Assembly (NCBI RefSeq): GCF_009733845.1
Contig: NZ_WNXZ01000001.1
Location: forward strand, 558,001 to 622,000
From: Pseudactinotalea terrae
Lineage (GTDB): Bacteria; Actinomycetota; Actinomycetes; Actinomycetales; Beutenbergiaceae
DNA: 64,000 nt
Reading direction: 5' to 3'
Positions within the stretch are counted from its first letter, which is position 1; every line of letters starts with the position of its first letter. The notes under the pieces are model-generated. The model was not told where the DNA came from and did no database searches. It saw only the letters and a program-made list of their open reading frames with translations. This document shows positions 57,283 to 64,000 of this stretch, piece by piece. Position numbers and translations under genes: made by a program.

Positions 57283-57900
57283 TCAGATCAGACCCTGCGT
57301 CTGGGTGCGTGCGCGCTCGAACCGCGCCGCGACATCCTGCCAGTTCGCGATGTTCCAGAACGCCTTGACGTAGTCGGCCTTGACGTTGAGGTAGTCGAGG
57401 TAGAAGGCGTGCTCCCACATGTCGAGCATGAGCACCGGGGTGATGCCGACAGGCACGTTGCCCTGCTGGTCGAAGAGCTGGAAGAGGTTGAGACGCTGGC
57501 CCACGCTGTCCCATCCGAGCACCGACCAACCTGAGCCCTGGATCGAGGTCGCGTTCGCGGAGAACTGCGCCTGGAACTTGGCGAAGTCGCCGAAGAACTC
57601 GGCGATCGCGGCAGCCAGCTCGCCCTCAGGCTCGCCACCGCCTTCGGGGGAGAGGTTGTTCCAGAAGACGGTGTGGTTGATGTGGCCGCCGAGGTTGAAC
57701 GCCAGGTTCTTCTCGAGCAGGTTGATCGCAGCGTTGTCGCCGGACTCGCGAGCGGCCTCGAGCTTCTCCAGCGCAGTGTTCGCGCCGTCCACGTAGGTCT
57801 GGTGGTGCTTGTCGTGGTGCAGCTGCATGATCTTGCCGCTGATGTGCGGCTCGAGCGCTGCGTAGTCGTAGGGCAGTTCGGGCAGGGTGTACTGCGGCAT
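57283..57900 (-). CDS. sodA: Superoxide dismutase (Mn/Fe)
   Basis: 205 residues. Metal ligands are visible: His in [13 protein letters not shown], His in [10 protein letters not shown], and Asp and His in [23 protein letters not shown] and the [11 protein letters not shown] segment fit the Mn/Fe family; the metal cannot be decided. ATG 57900 has a GGAGGAAC ribosome site. It sits between the two halves of the aerobic respiratory genes, a main source of superoxide. No signal peptide. Confidence 0.97.
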   Translation of the reverse strand: MPQYTLPELPYDYAALEPHISGKIMQLHHDKHHQTYVDGANTALEKLEAARESGDNAAINLLEKNLAFNLGGHINHTVFWNNLSPEGGGEPEGELAAAIAEFFGDFAKFQAQFSANATSIQGSGWSVLGWDSVGQRLNLFQLFDQQGNVPVGITPVLMLDMWEHAFYLDYLNVKADYVKAFWNIANWQDVAARFERARTQTQGLI

Positions 57901-57975
57901 CTGTTCCTCCACGTCAGAAATCGGCGGCCCACCTGGCGGTCCAGGCGAACCTCTCTTCCACCATAACCAGGTGGG

Positions 57976-59685
57976 TCAGTGTGATGTTCCGCTGGTGCTG
58001 GTCAGCTCGCCGACGCGAGACGATTCGCCGGCGGGGAGCTGGTCGTGCTCGCCGTGGCTGTGCGCGGTCGCAAGCTCGGCGGGCGTGACCGGCTCGACGC
58101 GATCCTCGTAGAAGAAGCGGGAGAGCGTGGTGCGGATCCCGTCGAGGCGGCCACCAGGGCGGCGGACGCCGTTCGCGTCCTCTGCCGGAGCGAGCTGCAA
58201 CGGGCGGTACACGTGGTGGCCGACCCTGACCCAGCGCTCGAACTCGTCGAGCGGCTGGTGCACCTCGTAGAACCGGCCGTCGGCGGTCCTGCGGACGGTG
58301 CCGGTCTCGTGGCCGTGCAGCACGACCTCCCGGTCCTTGCGCTGCAGGGCCAGACAGATCCGCTTGGTGATGACGAACACCACCACCGGGAGCACGAAGA
58401 ACAGCACCCGCAGCACCCAGGTGATCGCGTTCAGCGACAGCCCGAAATGCGTCGCCACCAGGTCGTTCGCACCGGCGACCAGCAGCACGATGAAGACGCT
58501 GAGGAACGCGGCGCCGAGCGAGGTGCGCGTGGCCGCGTTGCGTGGCCGGTCCAGCACGTGGTGCTCGCCTGTGTCCTTGGTGACCGCCGCCTCGATGAAC
58601 GGGTATGCGCCCAGGAACGTGAACAGCAGGCCCGGTATCACGACCGCCGGGATCAGGACGTTCAGGGAGAGCGTCCAGCCGAGGATCACGAACTCCGGCT
58701 GACCCGGCATCAGGCGCAGCGATCCCTCGAGGAAGAGCATGTACCAGTCGGGCTGAGCGCCGGCCGAGACCAGCGCCGGGTCGAACGGGCCGTAGTTCCA
58801 CACCGAGTTGATGCTCATGAAGGCACCCATGAGCGCCAGCACACCGAAGACGATGAAGAAGAAGCCGCCGGCCTTCGCCATGTACACGGGGAAGAGCGGG
58901 TAGCCGACCACGTTCTTGTCGGTCCGACCAGGTCCGGGGTACTGGGTGTGCTTCTGCCAGAACACGAGGAACAGGTGCAGGGCGACGAGACCGAGGATCA
59001 GCGCGGGGATCAGCAGGATGTGCAGCGTGAACATCCGTGGGATCACGTCGGTGCCGGGGAACTCGCCTCCGAAGACCATGTAGGACATGTAGGAGCCGAT
59101 GATCGGAAGCGACTTGACCACACCGTCGGTGATCCGCAGGCCGTTGCCCGAGAGCACGTCGTCGGGCAGCGAGTAGCCGGTCAGACCAGCGAGCAGGCTG
59201 AGGATCAGCATGGAGAAGCCGACGAGGTAGTTCAGCTCGCGGGGCTTGCGGAACGCACCCGTGAAGAAGATGCGCAGCATGTGGACCACCATCGAGCCCA
59301 CGAACATCAGCGCTGCCCAGTGGTGGATCTGCCGCATCAGCAGGCCGCCGCGCACGTGGAACGACATGTTGAGCGTCGAGGCAAAGGCCTCCGACATCTC
59401 CACGCCCTGCATCGTGACCGGCAGCGCATCCTCCGGATAGTGCACCTCGGTCATCGAGGGCACGAAGAACATCGTGAGGAAGAAGCCCGAGAGCAGCAGC
59501 ACGATGAAGCTGTACAGCGCGATCTCGCCCAGCAGGAAGGACCAGTGGTCGGGGAACAGCTTGCGGGACAGCCCCTTGATCATCGAGGCCGCGCCGACAC
59601 GTTGGTCGAGGTAGTCGACAGTCCCGGAGACGGGCTTGGGGACGATCGGCTCGGTGATCGCTGCGGATGTGGTCGTGTCAGTCAT
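57976..59685 (-). CDS. qcrB: Cytochrome bc1 complex cytochrome b subunit
   Basis: 569 residues. Menaquinol oxidation subunit with two b hemes. The four ligands are present: His121 and His135 in helix B (HHWAALMFVGSMVVH) and His222 and His237 in helix D (HILLIPALILGLVALH). The Qo motif is PDWY (QPDWYMLFLEGSLRLMPG). The long C-terminal cytoplasmic extension (LALQRKDREVVLHGHETG) is usual in actinobacteria. The start overlaps the qcrA stop by 4 nt. It is the intact reference for the orphan paralogue at 31702-33315. Confidence 0.97.
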   Translation of the reverse strand: MTDTTTSAAITEPIVPKPVSGTVDYLDQRVGAASMIKGLSRKLFPDHWSFLLGEIALYSFIVLLLSGFFLTMFFVPSMTEVHYPEDALPVTMQGVEMSEAFASTLNMSFHVRGGLLMRQIHHWAALMFVGSMVVHMLRIFFTGAFRKPRELNYLVGFSMLILSLLAGLTGYSLPDDVLSGNGLRITDGVVKSLPIIGSYMSYMVFGGEFPGTDVIPRMFTLHILLIPALILGLVALHLFLVFWQKHTQYPGPGRTDKNVVGYPLFPVYMAKAGGFFFIVFGVLALMGAFMSINSVWNYGPFDPALVSAGAQPDWYMLFLEGSLRLMPGQPEFVILGWTLSLNVLIPAVVIPGLLFTFLGAYPFIEAAVTKDTGEHHVLDRPRNAATRTSLGAAFLSVFIVLLVAGANDLVATHFGLSLNAITWVLRVLFFVLPVVVFVITKRICLALQRKDREVVLHGHETGTVRRTADGRFYEVHQPLDEFERWVRVGHHVYRPLQLAPAEDANGVRRPGGRLDGIRTTLSRFFYEDRVEPVTPAELATAHSHGEHDQLPAGESSRVGELTSTSGTSH

Positions 59686-60758
59686 CGCTCACGCTGCCAA
59701 TAGCTCGGGCCGACGGGCTCGTCGAAGTCCGCCTTGGCGTACAGGTAACCCTCTTCGTCGACCGCGATCGGGAGCTGGGGGAGCGCCCGCTTCGCCGGTC
59801 CGAACACCACCTTCGCGGCATCGGTGATGTCGAAGGTGGACTGGTGGCACGGGCACAGCAGGTGGTGCGTCTGCTGCTCGTACAGTGCCACCGGGCACCC
59901 GACGTGGGTGCAGATCTTGGAGTAGGCGACGATGCCCTCGTAGGACCAGTCCGCTCGCTCGGCCGACTCCTTGAGCAGGCCTGGGTCGACACGGACCAGA
60001 AGCACGACGGCCTTGGCCTTCTCCTCGAGATAGTGCTCCTCCTCGGGGAGACCGTGGGGGATCACGTGCACGATGTTGTTGTTCGTGATCTCGGACGCCT
60101 TGATACGGCGGTCCTGGGGGTCGACCGCGAGGTAGCGGTACTGACCCTGGTAGTAGCGCTCGGGGTCACCGCCGCGCACGGGTCGCCACGCGGTGCGGGC
60201 GAACTTGCTGATGTCCCAGTCGGCGCCGAGGTTGCCGATCAGCGGGACCAGGAACGCCAGCGGTGCCAGCGCGAGAGCGCCCCCGACGGCGCCCTTGAGG
60301 ACCGGACGGCGAGCGATGTTCGCCTCGCTGCCGCCGTCGCGGAGCATCTCGAAGGCCTGCTGCTGCACGGACGGGCCGGCCGACATCGGGTGCCGGTCCT
60401 CCACCTTCTCGGCGTCGTCCATCAGTGCTCGCGCCCACTGGACCGCGGCCACGCCGATACCCAGCATGCCGAGGCCGAGGCCGGCGCCGATGACCAGTGT
60501 CGAGAGCCGGACGTCGAGGATGCTGGGCTCGTCGAGCGGGATCACGAAGTAGCCGACGACCCCGGCGATGCTGGCCAGGACCGAGATCAGGAAGATCACG
60601 ACCACCTGGCGCTCGGAGCGCTTGGAGACCTTCGGGTCGGAGTCGGCGAGACGGTGCCGGTGCGGCGCCAGACCCGGGTTCTCGAACCGTTCGGGGAGCC
60701 GCCCGTCCGTGCCGGACCTGGCGACCTCGGTGGATGGCTGCTGCTCGTGACTGCTCAT
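59682..60758 (-). CDS. qcrA: Cytochrome bc1 complex Rieske iron-sulfur subunit
   Basis: 358 residues. Three membrane helices (about 53-74, 85-110 and 155-180), the actinobacterial form, precede the Rieske domain with cluster ligands in CTHVGC and CPCHQSTFD. It takes one electron from quinol at Qo and hands it to QcrC. The ATG overlaps the qcrC stop by 4 nt (ATGA). GAGGAC-type ribosome site upstream is weak, so coupling is likely. Confidence 0.96.
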   Translation of the reverse strand: MSSHEQQPSTEVARSGTDGRLPERFENPGLAPHRHRLADSDPKVSKRSERQVVVIFLISVLASIAGVVGYFVIPLDEPSILDVRLSTLVIGAGLGLGMLGIGVAAVQWARALMDDAEKVEDRHPMSAGPSVQQQAFEMLRDGGSEANIARRPVLKGAVGGALALAPLAFLVPLIGNLGADWDISKFARTAWRPVRGGDPERYYQGQYRYLAVDPQDRRIKASEITNNNIVHVIPHGLPEEEHYLEEKAKAVVLLVRVDPGLLKESAERADWSYEGIVAYSKICTHVGCPVALYEQQTHHLLCPCHQSTFDITDAAKVVFGPAKRALPQLPIAVDEEGYLYAKADFDEPVGPSYWQRER

Positions 60759-61534
60759 GAGGACCTCGATCCGACCCAGACGGCGATGCCGATCAGCGAG
60801 CCGAGCCCGACGATGAACACCCAGATCCCCTCGGAGACCGGGCCGATGGAACCGAGCGCGAACCCGCCAGGCTGCGTGCCCCGCTGCTCCATGAGGAACG
60901 CGATCACGTCGCGCTTCTCGTCGGGTGTGAGCGTCGCGTCGTTGAACCCGGGCATGGACTGCGGACCGGTCAGCATCGCCTCGTAGATGACCGTCGGGGT
61001 GGACTCCATCAGGGAGGGCGCGTACTTGCCCTCGGTCAGTGCGCCACCGGCGCCGACGGCGTTGTGGCACATCGCGCAGTTGGTGCGGAACAGCAGCATG
61101 CCGTTCGCGGGGCTGCCCTGGGCCGGATCCACCTGATCCTCGGTGGGGATCTCCGGGCCGGGACCGAGCGTGGCGACGTAGGCGGCTAGGTCGAGTGCCT
61201 CGGACTCGTCGAACTGCGGAGGCTTGGCCGGTGCCTGGGCACCGCTGGCCTGCATCGGCATCCGGCCGGTGGTCACCTGGAAGTGCACCGACGCTGCGCC
61301 GACGCCGATCAGTGACGGCGCGAGATCGCTCCCGACCGCACCGGTGCCGTGGCAGGTGGCGCAGTTGGTGATGAAGAGCTTCTCACCGTGCGCCGCGTCA
61401 CCGGTGGTCTGCGTGTCGGCCTGCGCCGCGTTGGGCGCCACGGCGGTGTAGATCCCGCCGACGAGCACCAGCGCGAAGGCCAGCAGCAGCATCGGGGCGA
61501 ACCGGCTGCGACGCCCGCGGCCACGTGCACTCAC
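60755..61534 (-). CDS. qcrC: Cytochrome bc1 complex diheme cytochrome c subunit
   Basis: 259 residues from GTG 61534, which has a strong ribosome site (GAGAGGAGAGG). An N-terminal membrane anchor/signal, two heme-c motifs (CATCHG and CAMCHN) in separate c-type domains, and a C-terminal membrane helix (about 234-255). It bridges the bc1 complex to the aa3 oxidase, replacing a soluble cytochrome c. A further-upstream GTG at 61600 would add 22 basic residues and has poorer context. Confidence 0.95.
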   Translation of the reverse strand: MSARGRGRRSRFAPMLLLAFALVLVGGIYTAVAPNAAQADTQTTGDAAHGEKLFITNCATCHGTGAVGSDLAPSLIGVGAASVHFQVTTGRMPMQASGAQAPAKPPQFDESEALDLAAYVATLGPGPEIPTEDQVDPAQGSPANGMLLFRTNCAMCHNAVGAGGALTEGKYAPSLMESTPTVIYEAMLTGPQSMPGFNDATLTPDEKRDVIAFLMEQRGTQPGGFALGSIGPVSEGIWVFIVGLGSLIGIAVWVGSRSS

Positions 61535-61605
61535 GCGTGCCTCTCCTCTCGATCGCCGAACCCGGGTGACCGGGCGTTCGCTGTCCTGCTTCTCGCTCAC
61601 GCCGC

Positions 61606-62241
61606 TCACCTCAGGAAGTAGATGACGCCGAACAGCAGGAGCCAGACAGCGTCGACGAAGTGCCAGTAGTACGAGACGACGACCGCGTGGGTCGCCTCTC
61701 GGTGGCCGAACTTGTACGCCGAGAACGTGCGCACCAGCACGAACAGGAACGCGATGAGGCCACCCAGCACGTGCAGTCCGTGGAACCCGGTCGCGAGGTA
61801 GAACACCGCGCCGTAGGTCGAGTTGGTGAAGGTGAGGCCCTCGTGCGCGAGCTCGGCGTACTCGAAGACCTGGCCGGCGATGAAGATCGAGCCGAGGATG
61901 TAGGTGAGGGTGAACCACTCCTTCATGCCCCAGCCGCCGAGATTCAGCAGCGACCCGCTGCGAACCGGTCGGAAGTGCTCGGCGGCTCGAACGCCCAGCT
62001 GACACGTCACGGATGACGAGACCAGGATGATCGTGTTGCCGAGCGAGAACGGGATGTTCAGCAGTCCGGAGCTCTCCGCCCACACCTCGGGACCGGCGAC
62101 TGACCGGTGCGTGAAGTAGATGGCGAACAGGCCGGCGAAGAACATCAGCTCGCTCGAGAGCCAGACGATGACGCCCACCTTGGTCAGGTCAGGGCGGTGC
62201 ACCGTCACAAGCGGACGCAGCGCAGGAGAGGTCGACGACAC
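61606..62241 (-). CDS. ctaE: Cytochrome c oxidase subunit III
   Basis: 211 residues with five membrane helices. Conserved features: [18 protein letters not shown] with the Glu of helix 1, [10 protein letters not shown], and FHGLHVLGG and [14 protein letters not shown]. It stabilises the oxidase. First gene of the leftward ctaE-qcrC-qcrA-qcrB operon, 71 nt before qcrC. It starts at GTG 62241 with CATAAT 6 nt upstream, a leaderless promoter. Confidence 0.95.
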   Translation of the reverse strand: MSSTSPALRPLVTVHRPDLTKVGVIVWLSSELMFFAGLFAIYFTHRSVAGPEVWAESSGLLNIPFSLGNTIILVSSSVTCQLGVRAAEHFRPVRSGSLLNLGGWGMKEWFTLTYILGSIFIAGQVFEYAELAHEGLTFTNSTYGAVFYLATGFHGLHVLGGLIAFLFVLVRTFSAYKFGHREATHAVVVSYYWHFVDAVWLLLFGVIYFLR

Positions 62242-62247
62242 GTGCCC

Positions 62248-62253
62248 ATTATG
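62248..62253 (-). promoter_or_regulatory. -10 element (CATAAT) of ctaE-qcrCAB
   Basis: Read leftward, CATAAT followed by 6 nt and GTG 62241; closest to the TATAAT consensus of any box listed here, fitting a strongly expressed operon. Confidence 0.5.
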
Positions 62254-62417
62254 GCCGGTCCGAGAGCTCCTCGGGTCACCTGGAGCAACTCCGTAGGGGC
62301 GCGTCGGAGATTCACGCTGACGAGGTGACGCGATCTCCCGACCCGTCACGTCGATTGCCCCTCTGGGGGCGTGCAGGGCCGCTCCACGCATCGGAGCCGC
62401 CGGTCCTGACCCGGCAC

Positions 62418-62423
62418 TAGGCT
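62418..62423 (+). promoter_or_regulatory. -10 element (TAGGCT) of the receiver-trpD operon
   Basis: TAGGCT about 70 nt before ATG 62494; the leader would be about 65 nt. Confidence 0.35.
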
Positions 62424-62493
62424 GTGGGTGGGATGTGCGTGTGCCAGATGCGCATGTCGAGGATCGCAACCAGCACGTGATGAGGGATCGAGA

Positions 62494-62928
62494 ATGGCCG
62501 TAGCACACGACGTGGTCGAGGCGAGCGCCGCGAAGGCGCCGGAGCAGCGGGCCACCGTGCTGCTCTACAGCGACGACCGCGCCACCCGCGCTGAGATCCG
62601 CACGTTGGTCGGGCGTCGTGCGTCGATCGACACCCCGTTGATCGACTGGGTCGAGGTCGCCTCGCCCCAGGCCGTGATCGACACCGTCAAGCGTGCGAAG
62701 TTCGATCTGCTCGTTCTCGACGGCGAGACACCGAAGGTCGGGGGCATCGGGATGTGCCGCACGCTCAAGACCTCGATCTACGAGTGCCCGCCGGTGATGC
62801 TGCTGATCGCGCGGCAGCAGGATGCGTGGCTGGCCTCCTGGTCGGAGGCAGACGCTGTCGTGGCGGCGCCCTTCGACCCCGTCGAGCTCCAGGAGACCGT
62901 GGCGGCGCAGCTGCGCGAGGAGGACTGA
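62494..62928 (+). CDS. Atypical response-regulator receiver-like protein
   Basis: 144 residues, one domain with no output module. It follows the receiver fold: acidic pair Asp27-Asp28 (LLYSDDRA) and phosphoacceptor-position Asp76 (LLVLDGETP). The conserved Lys near the end (KPF in true receivers) is Ala here (AAPFDP), and the Thr/Ser position is not conserved (LLIARQQD), so phosphorylation switching is doubtful. No histidine kinase is adjacent. TrpD follows 3 nt after its stop, so they share an operon; similar genes precede trpD in related bacteria. Confidence 0.82.
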   Translation: MAVAHDVVEASAAKAPEQRATVLLYSDDRATRAEIRTLVGRRASIDTPLIDWVEVASPQAVIDTVKRAKFDLLVLDGETPKVGGIGMCRTLKTSIYECPPVMLLIARQQDAWLASWSEADAVVAAPFDPVELQETVAAQLREED

Positions 62929-62931
62929 CCC

Positions 62932-64000
62932 GTGTCGGTGACGTCGACCGATGCCGACGTCAGCTGGCCTGATCTGCTTGCCCGCCTGCTGCAGCGCCAG
63001 GACCTCAGCCACGAGGAGACCGCCTGGGCCATGGACCAGGTGATGTCGGGCGCCACCAGCCCGGTGATCCTCTCCGGCTTCCTGATGGCGCTCGGCACCA
63101 AGGGCGAGACCGTCGCGGAGCTGCGCGGGCTTGCCGACTCGATGCTCGCCCACTCGGTGCCGATCGAGGTCCCGGGTGACTCGGTGGACATCGTCGGTAC
63201 CGGGGGAGACCGGCATCGCTCGGTCAACATCTCCACGACGGCGGCGATCGTCGTCGCGGGTGCCGGACTGACCGTGGTCAAGCACGGCAACCGGGCCGCT
63301 TCCTCGGCCAGCGGCGCAGCCGACGTGCTCGAGGCCCTCGGAGTCCGGCTCGACCTGCCTCCGGCACGCTCCGCGGAGATCGCGCGCGAGGTCGGGATCA
63401 CCTTCCTGTTCGCCGCGAGCTACCACCCGGCCATGCGCCACGCGGGCCCGGTCCGTGGTGAGCTCAAGGTGCCCACCGCCTTCAACGTGCTCGGACCGCT
63501 GACCAACCCGGCGCAGCCCCGCGCCGGCGCGATCGGCGTCGGGAACCCGCACATGGCGCCCCTGGTCGCCGGCGTGTTCGCGGAGCGTGGCCGCAGCACC
63601 CTCGTGTTCCGGAACGACGACGGTCTCGACGAGCTCGCACCCACCGCCCCGGGTCGCATCTGGGAGGTGACCGACGCCACCGGGGGGGAGGTCGTGGAGC
63701 AGACCATCGACTTCGTCGCCGACCTCGGCCTCGGCTCAGCCACGCTCGACGACCTGCGCGGGGGCGACGCCGCCGTGAACGCCCAGGCGCTCCGTGACGT
63801 GCTCGCAGGCGTGCCCGGACCGGTGCGGGAGACCGTGCTGCTCAACGCGGCAGCCGCGATCGTGGCCGACGGCCGGCGGCCGGGTGTGGCCACGGGCAGT
63901 CTGGTCGAGCGGCTCCGCGCAGGCCTGCAGATCGCCGCCGAGTCCGTGGACTCGGGAGCCGCTGCCGACACGTTGCAGCGCTGGGTCACGGCTTCCAGCG
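62932..64000 (+). CDS. trpD: Anthranilate phosphoribosyltransferase, 3'-truncated
   Basis: The frame runs off the right edge with about 356 residues visible. It joins anthranilate and PRPP in tryptophan synthesis. PRPP and anthranilate site motifs are complete: [48 protein letters not shown] and [14 protein letters not shown] 62932 has an AGGAGG ribosome site inside the end of the receiver gene. Only the last few residues should be missing. Confidence 0.95.
   Translation, partial: MSVTSTDADVSWPDLLARLLQRQDLSHEETAWAMDQVMSGATSPVILSGFLMALGTKGETVAELRGLADSMLAHSVPIEVPGDSVDIVGTGGDRHRSVNISTTAAIVVAGAGLTVVKHGNRAASSASGAADVLEALGVRLDLPPARSAEIAREVGITFLFAASYHPAMRHAGPVRGELKVPTAFNVLGPLTNPAQPRAGAIGVGNPHMAPLVAGVFAERGRSTLVFRNDDGLDELAPTAPGRIWEVTDATGGEVVEQTIDFVADLGLGSATLDDLRGGDAAVNAQALRDVLAGVPGPVRETVLLNAAAAIVADGRRPGVATGSLVERLRAGLQIAAESVDSGAAADTLQRWVTASS

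Overview
The window is high-GC DNA from an actinobacterium. The actinobacterial bc1-aa3 supercomplex genes (diheme qcrC, three-helix qcrA, ctaF), the glnA2-glnE pair near panB, ppgK, DUF3043 and DUF4191 proteins, and many leaderless promoters (TANNNT about 7 nt before the start codon) point to the order Micrococcales. The genus cannot be told from the sequence. Almost all of it is chromosomal housekeeping DNA. I saw no tRNA, rRNA, insertion sequence, prophage or CRISPR array. The first and last genes are cut by the window edges.

Layout. 1-4.5 kb: the end of an oligopeptide/oligosaccharide ABC transporter operon (two ATPases), a LacI regulator and an FAD oxidoreductase, all joined by 4-nt overlaps. 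4.5-9.9 kb: a DHA2 exporter behind a palindromic operator, a HAD hydrolase, a ThrE-type exporter, an aldo/keto reductase and a coiled-coil protein whose zinc ribbon is lost. 9.9-10.3 kb: RNase P RNA. 10.3-17 kb: small unknown genes, HNH nuclease, nadE, ppgK, SPOR-like protein plus cell-wall amidase, panB. 17-21.5 kb: glnA2 and glnE. 21.5-29.5 kb: a complete respiratory nitrate reductase operon read leftward (narK-G-H-J-I). 29.8-31.6 kb: M23 peptidase and a methyltransferase.

31.7-38.6 kb is the most unusual part. An ECF41/SigJ-type sigma factor, an orphan SdhA/FrdA-like flavoprotein, a type II NADH dehydrogenase and a second QcrB-like cytochrome b lie in one direction. The cytochrome b keeps the Qo motif and one heme ligand pair but has replaced both ligands of the other heme. 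Motifs resembling the known ECF41 promoter (TGTCACA ... CGTC) precede the sigma gene and the flavoprotein, with a weaker copy before ndh. A divergent gene encodes a protein resembling the second half of the sigma factor (region 4 plus SnoaL) without region 2. I read this as a candidate sigma-controlled respiratory side module.

38.7-49.6 kb: glnA (adenylylatable type), RDD protein, DUF4191 protein, a probable pseudokinase, the 2-oxoacid dehydrogenase E2 and E3 genes, pepA, two small membrane proteins and pyrD. 49.6-54 kb: aldo/keto reductase, DUF3043 protein, a degenerate glycerate-kinase-like protein, erpA and an FKBP lipoprotein that appears to start at CTG. 54-62.2 kb: aerobic respiration, with ctaC-D-F rightward, sodA, and ctaE-qcrC-A-B leftward. 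62.5-64 kb: an atypical receiver protein and trpD (cut).

Together the genes describe a respiring bacterium with a bc-aa3 oxygen branch, a nitrate branch, and adenylylation control of glutamine synthetase.
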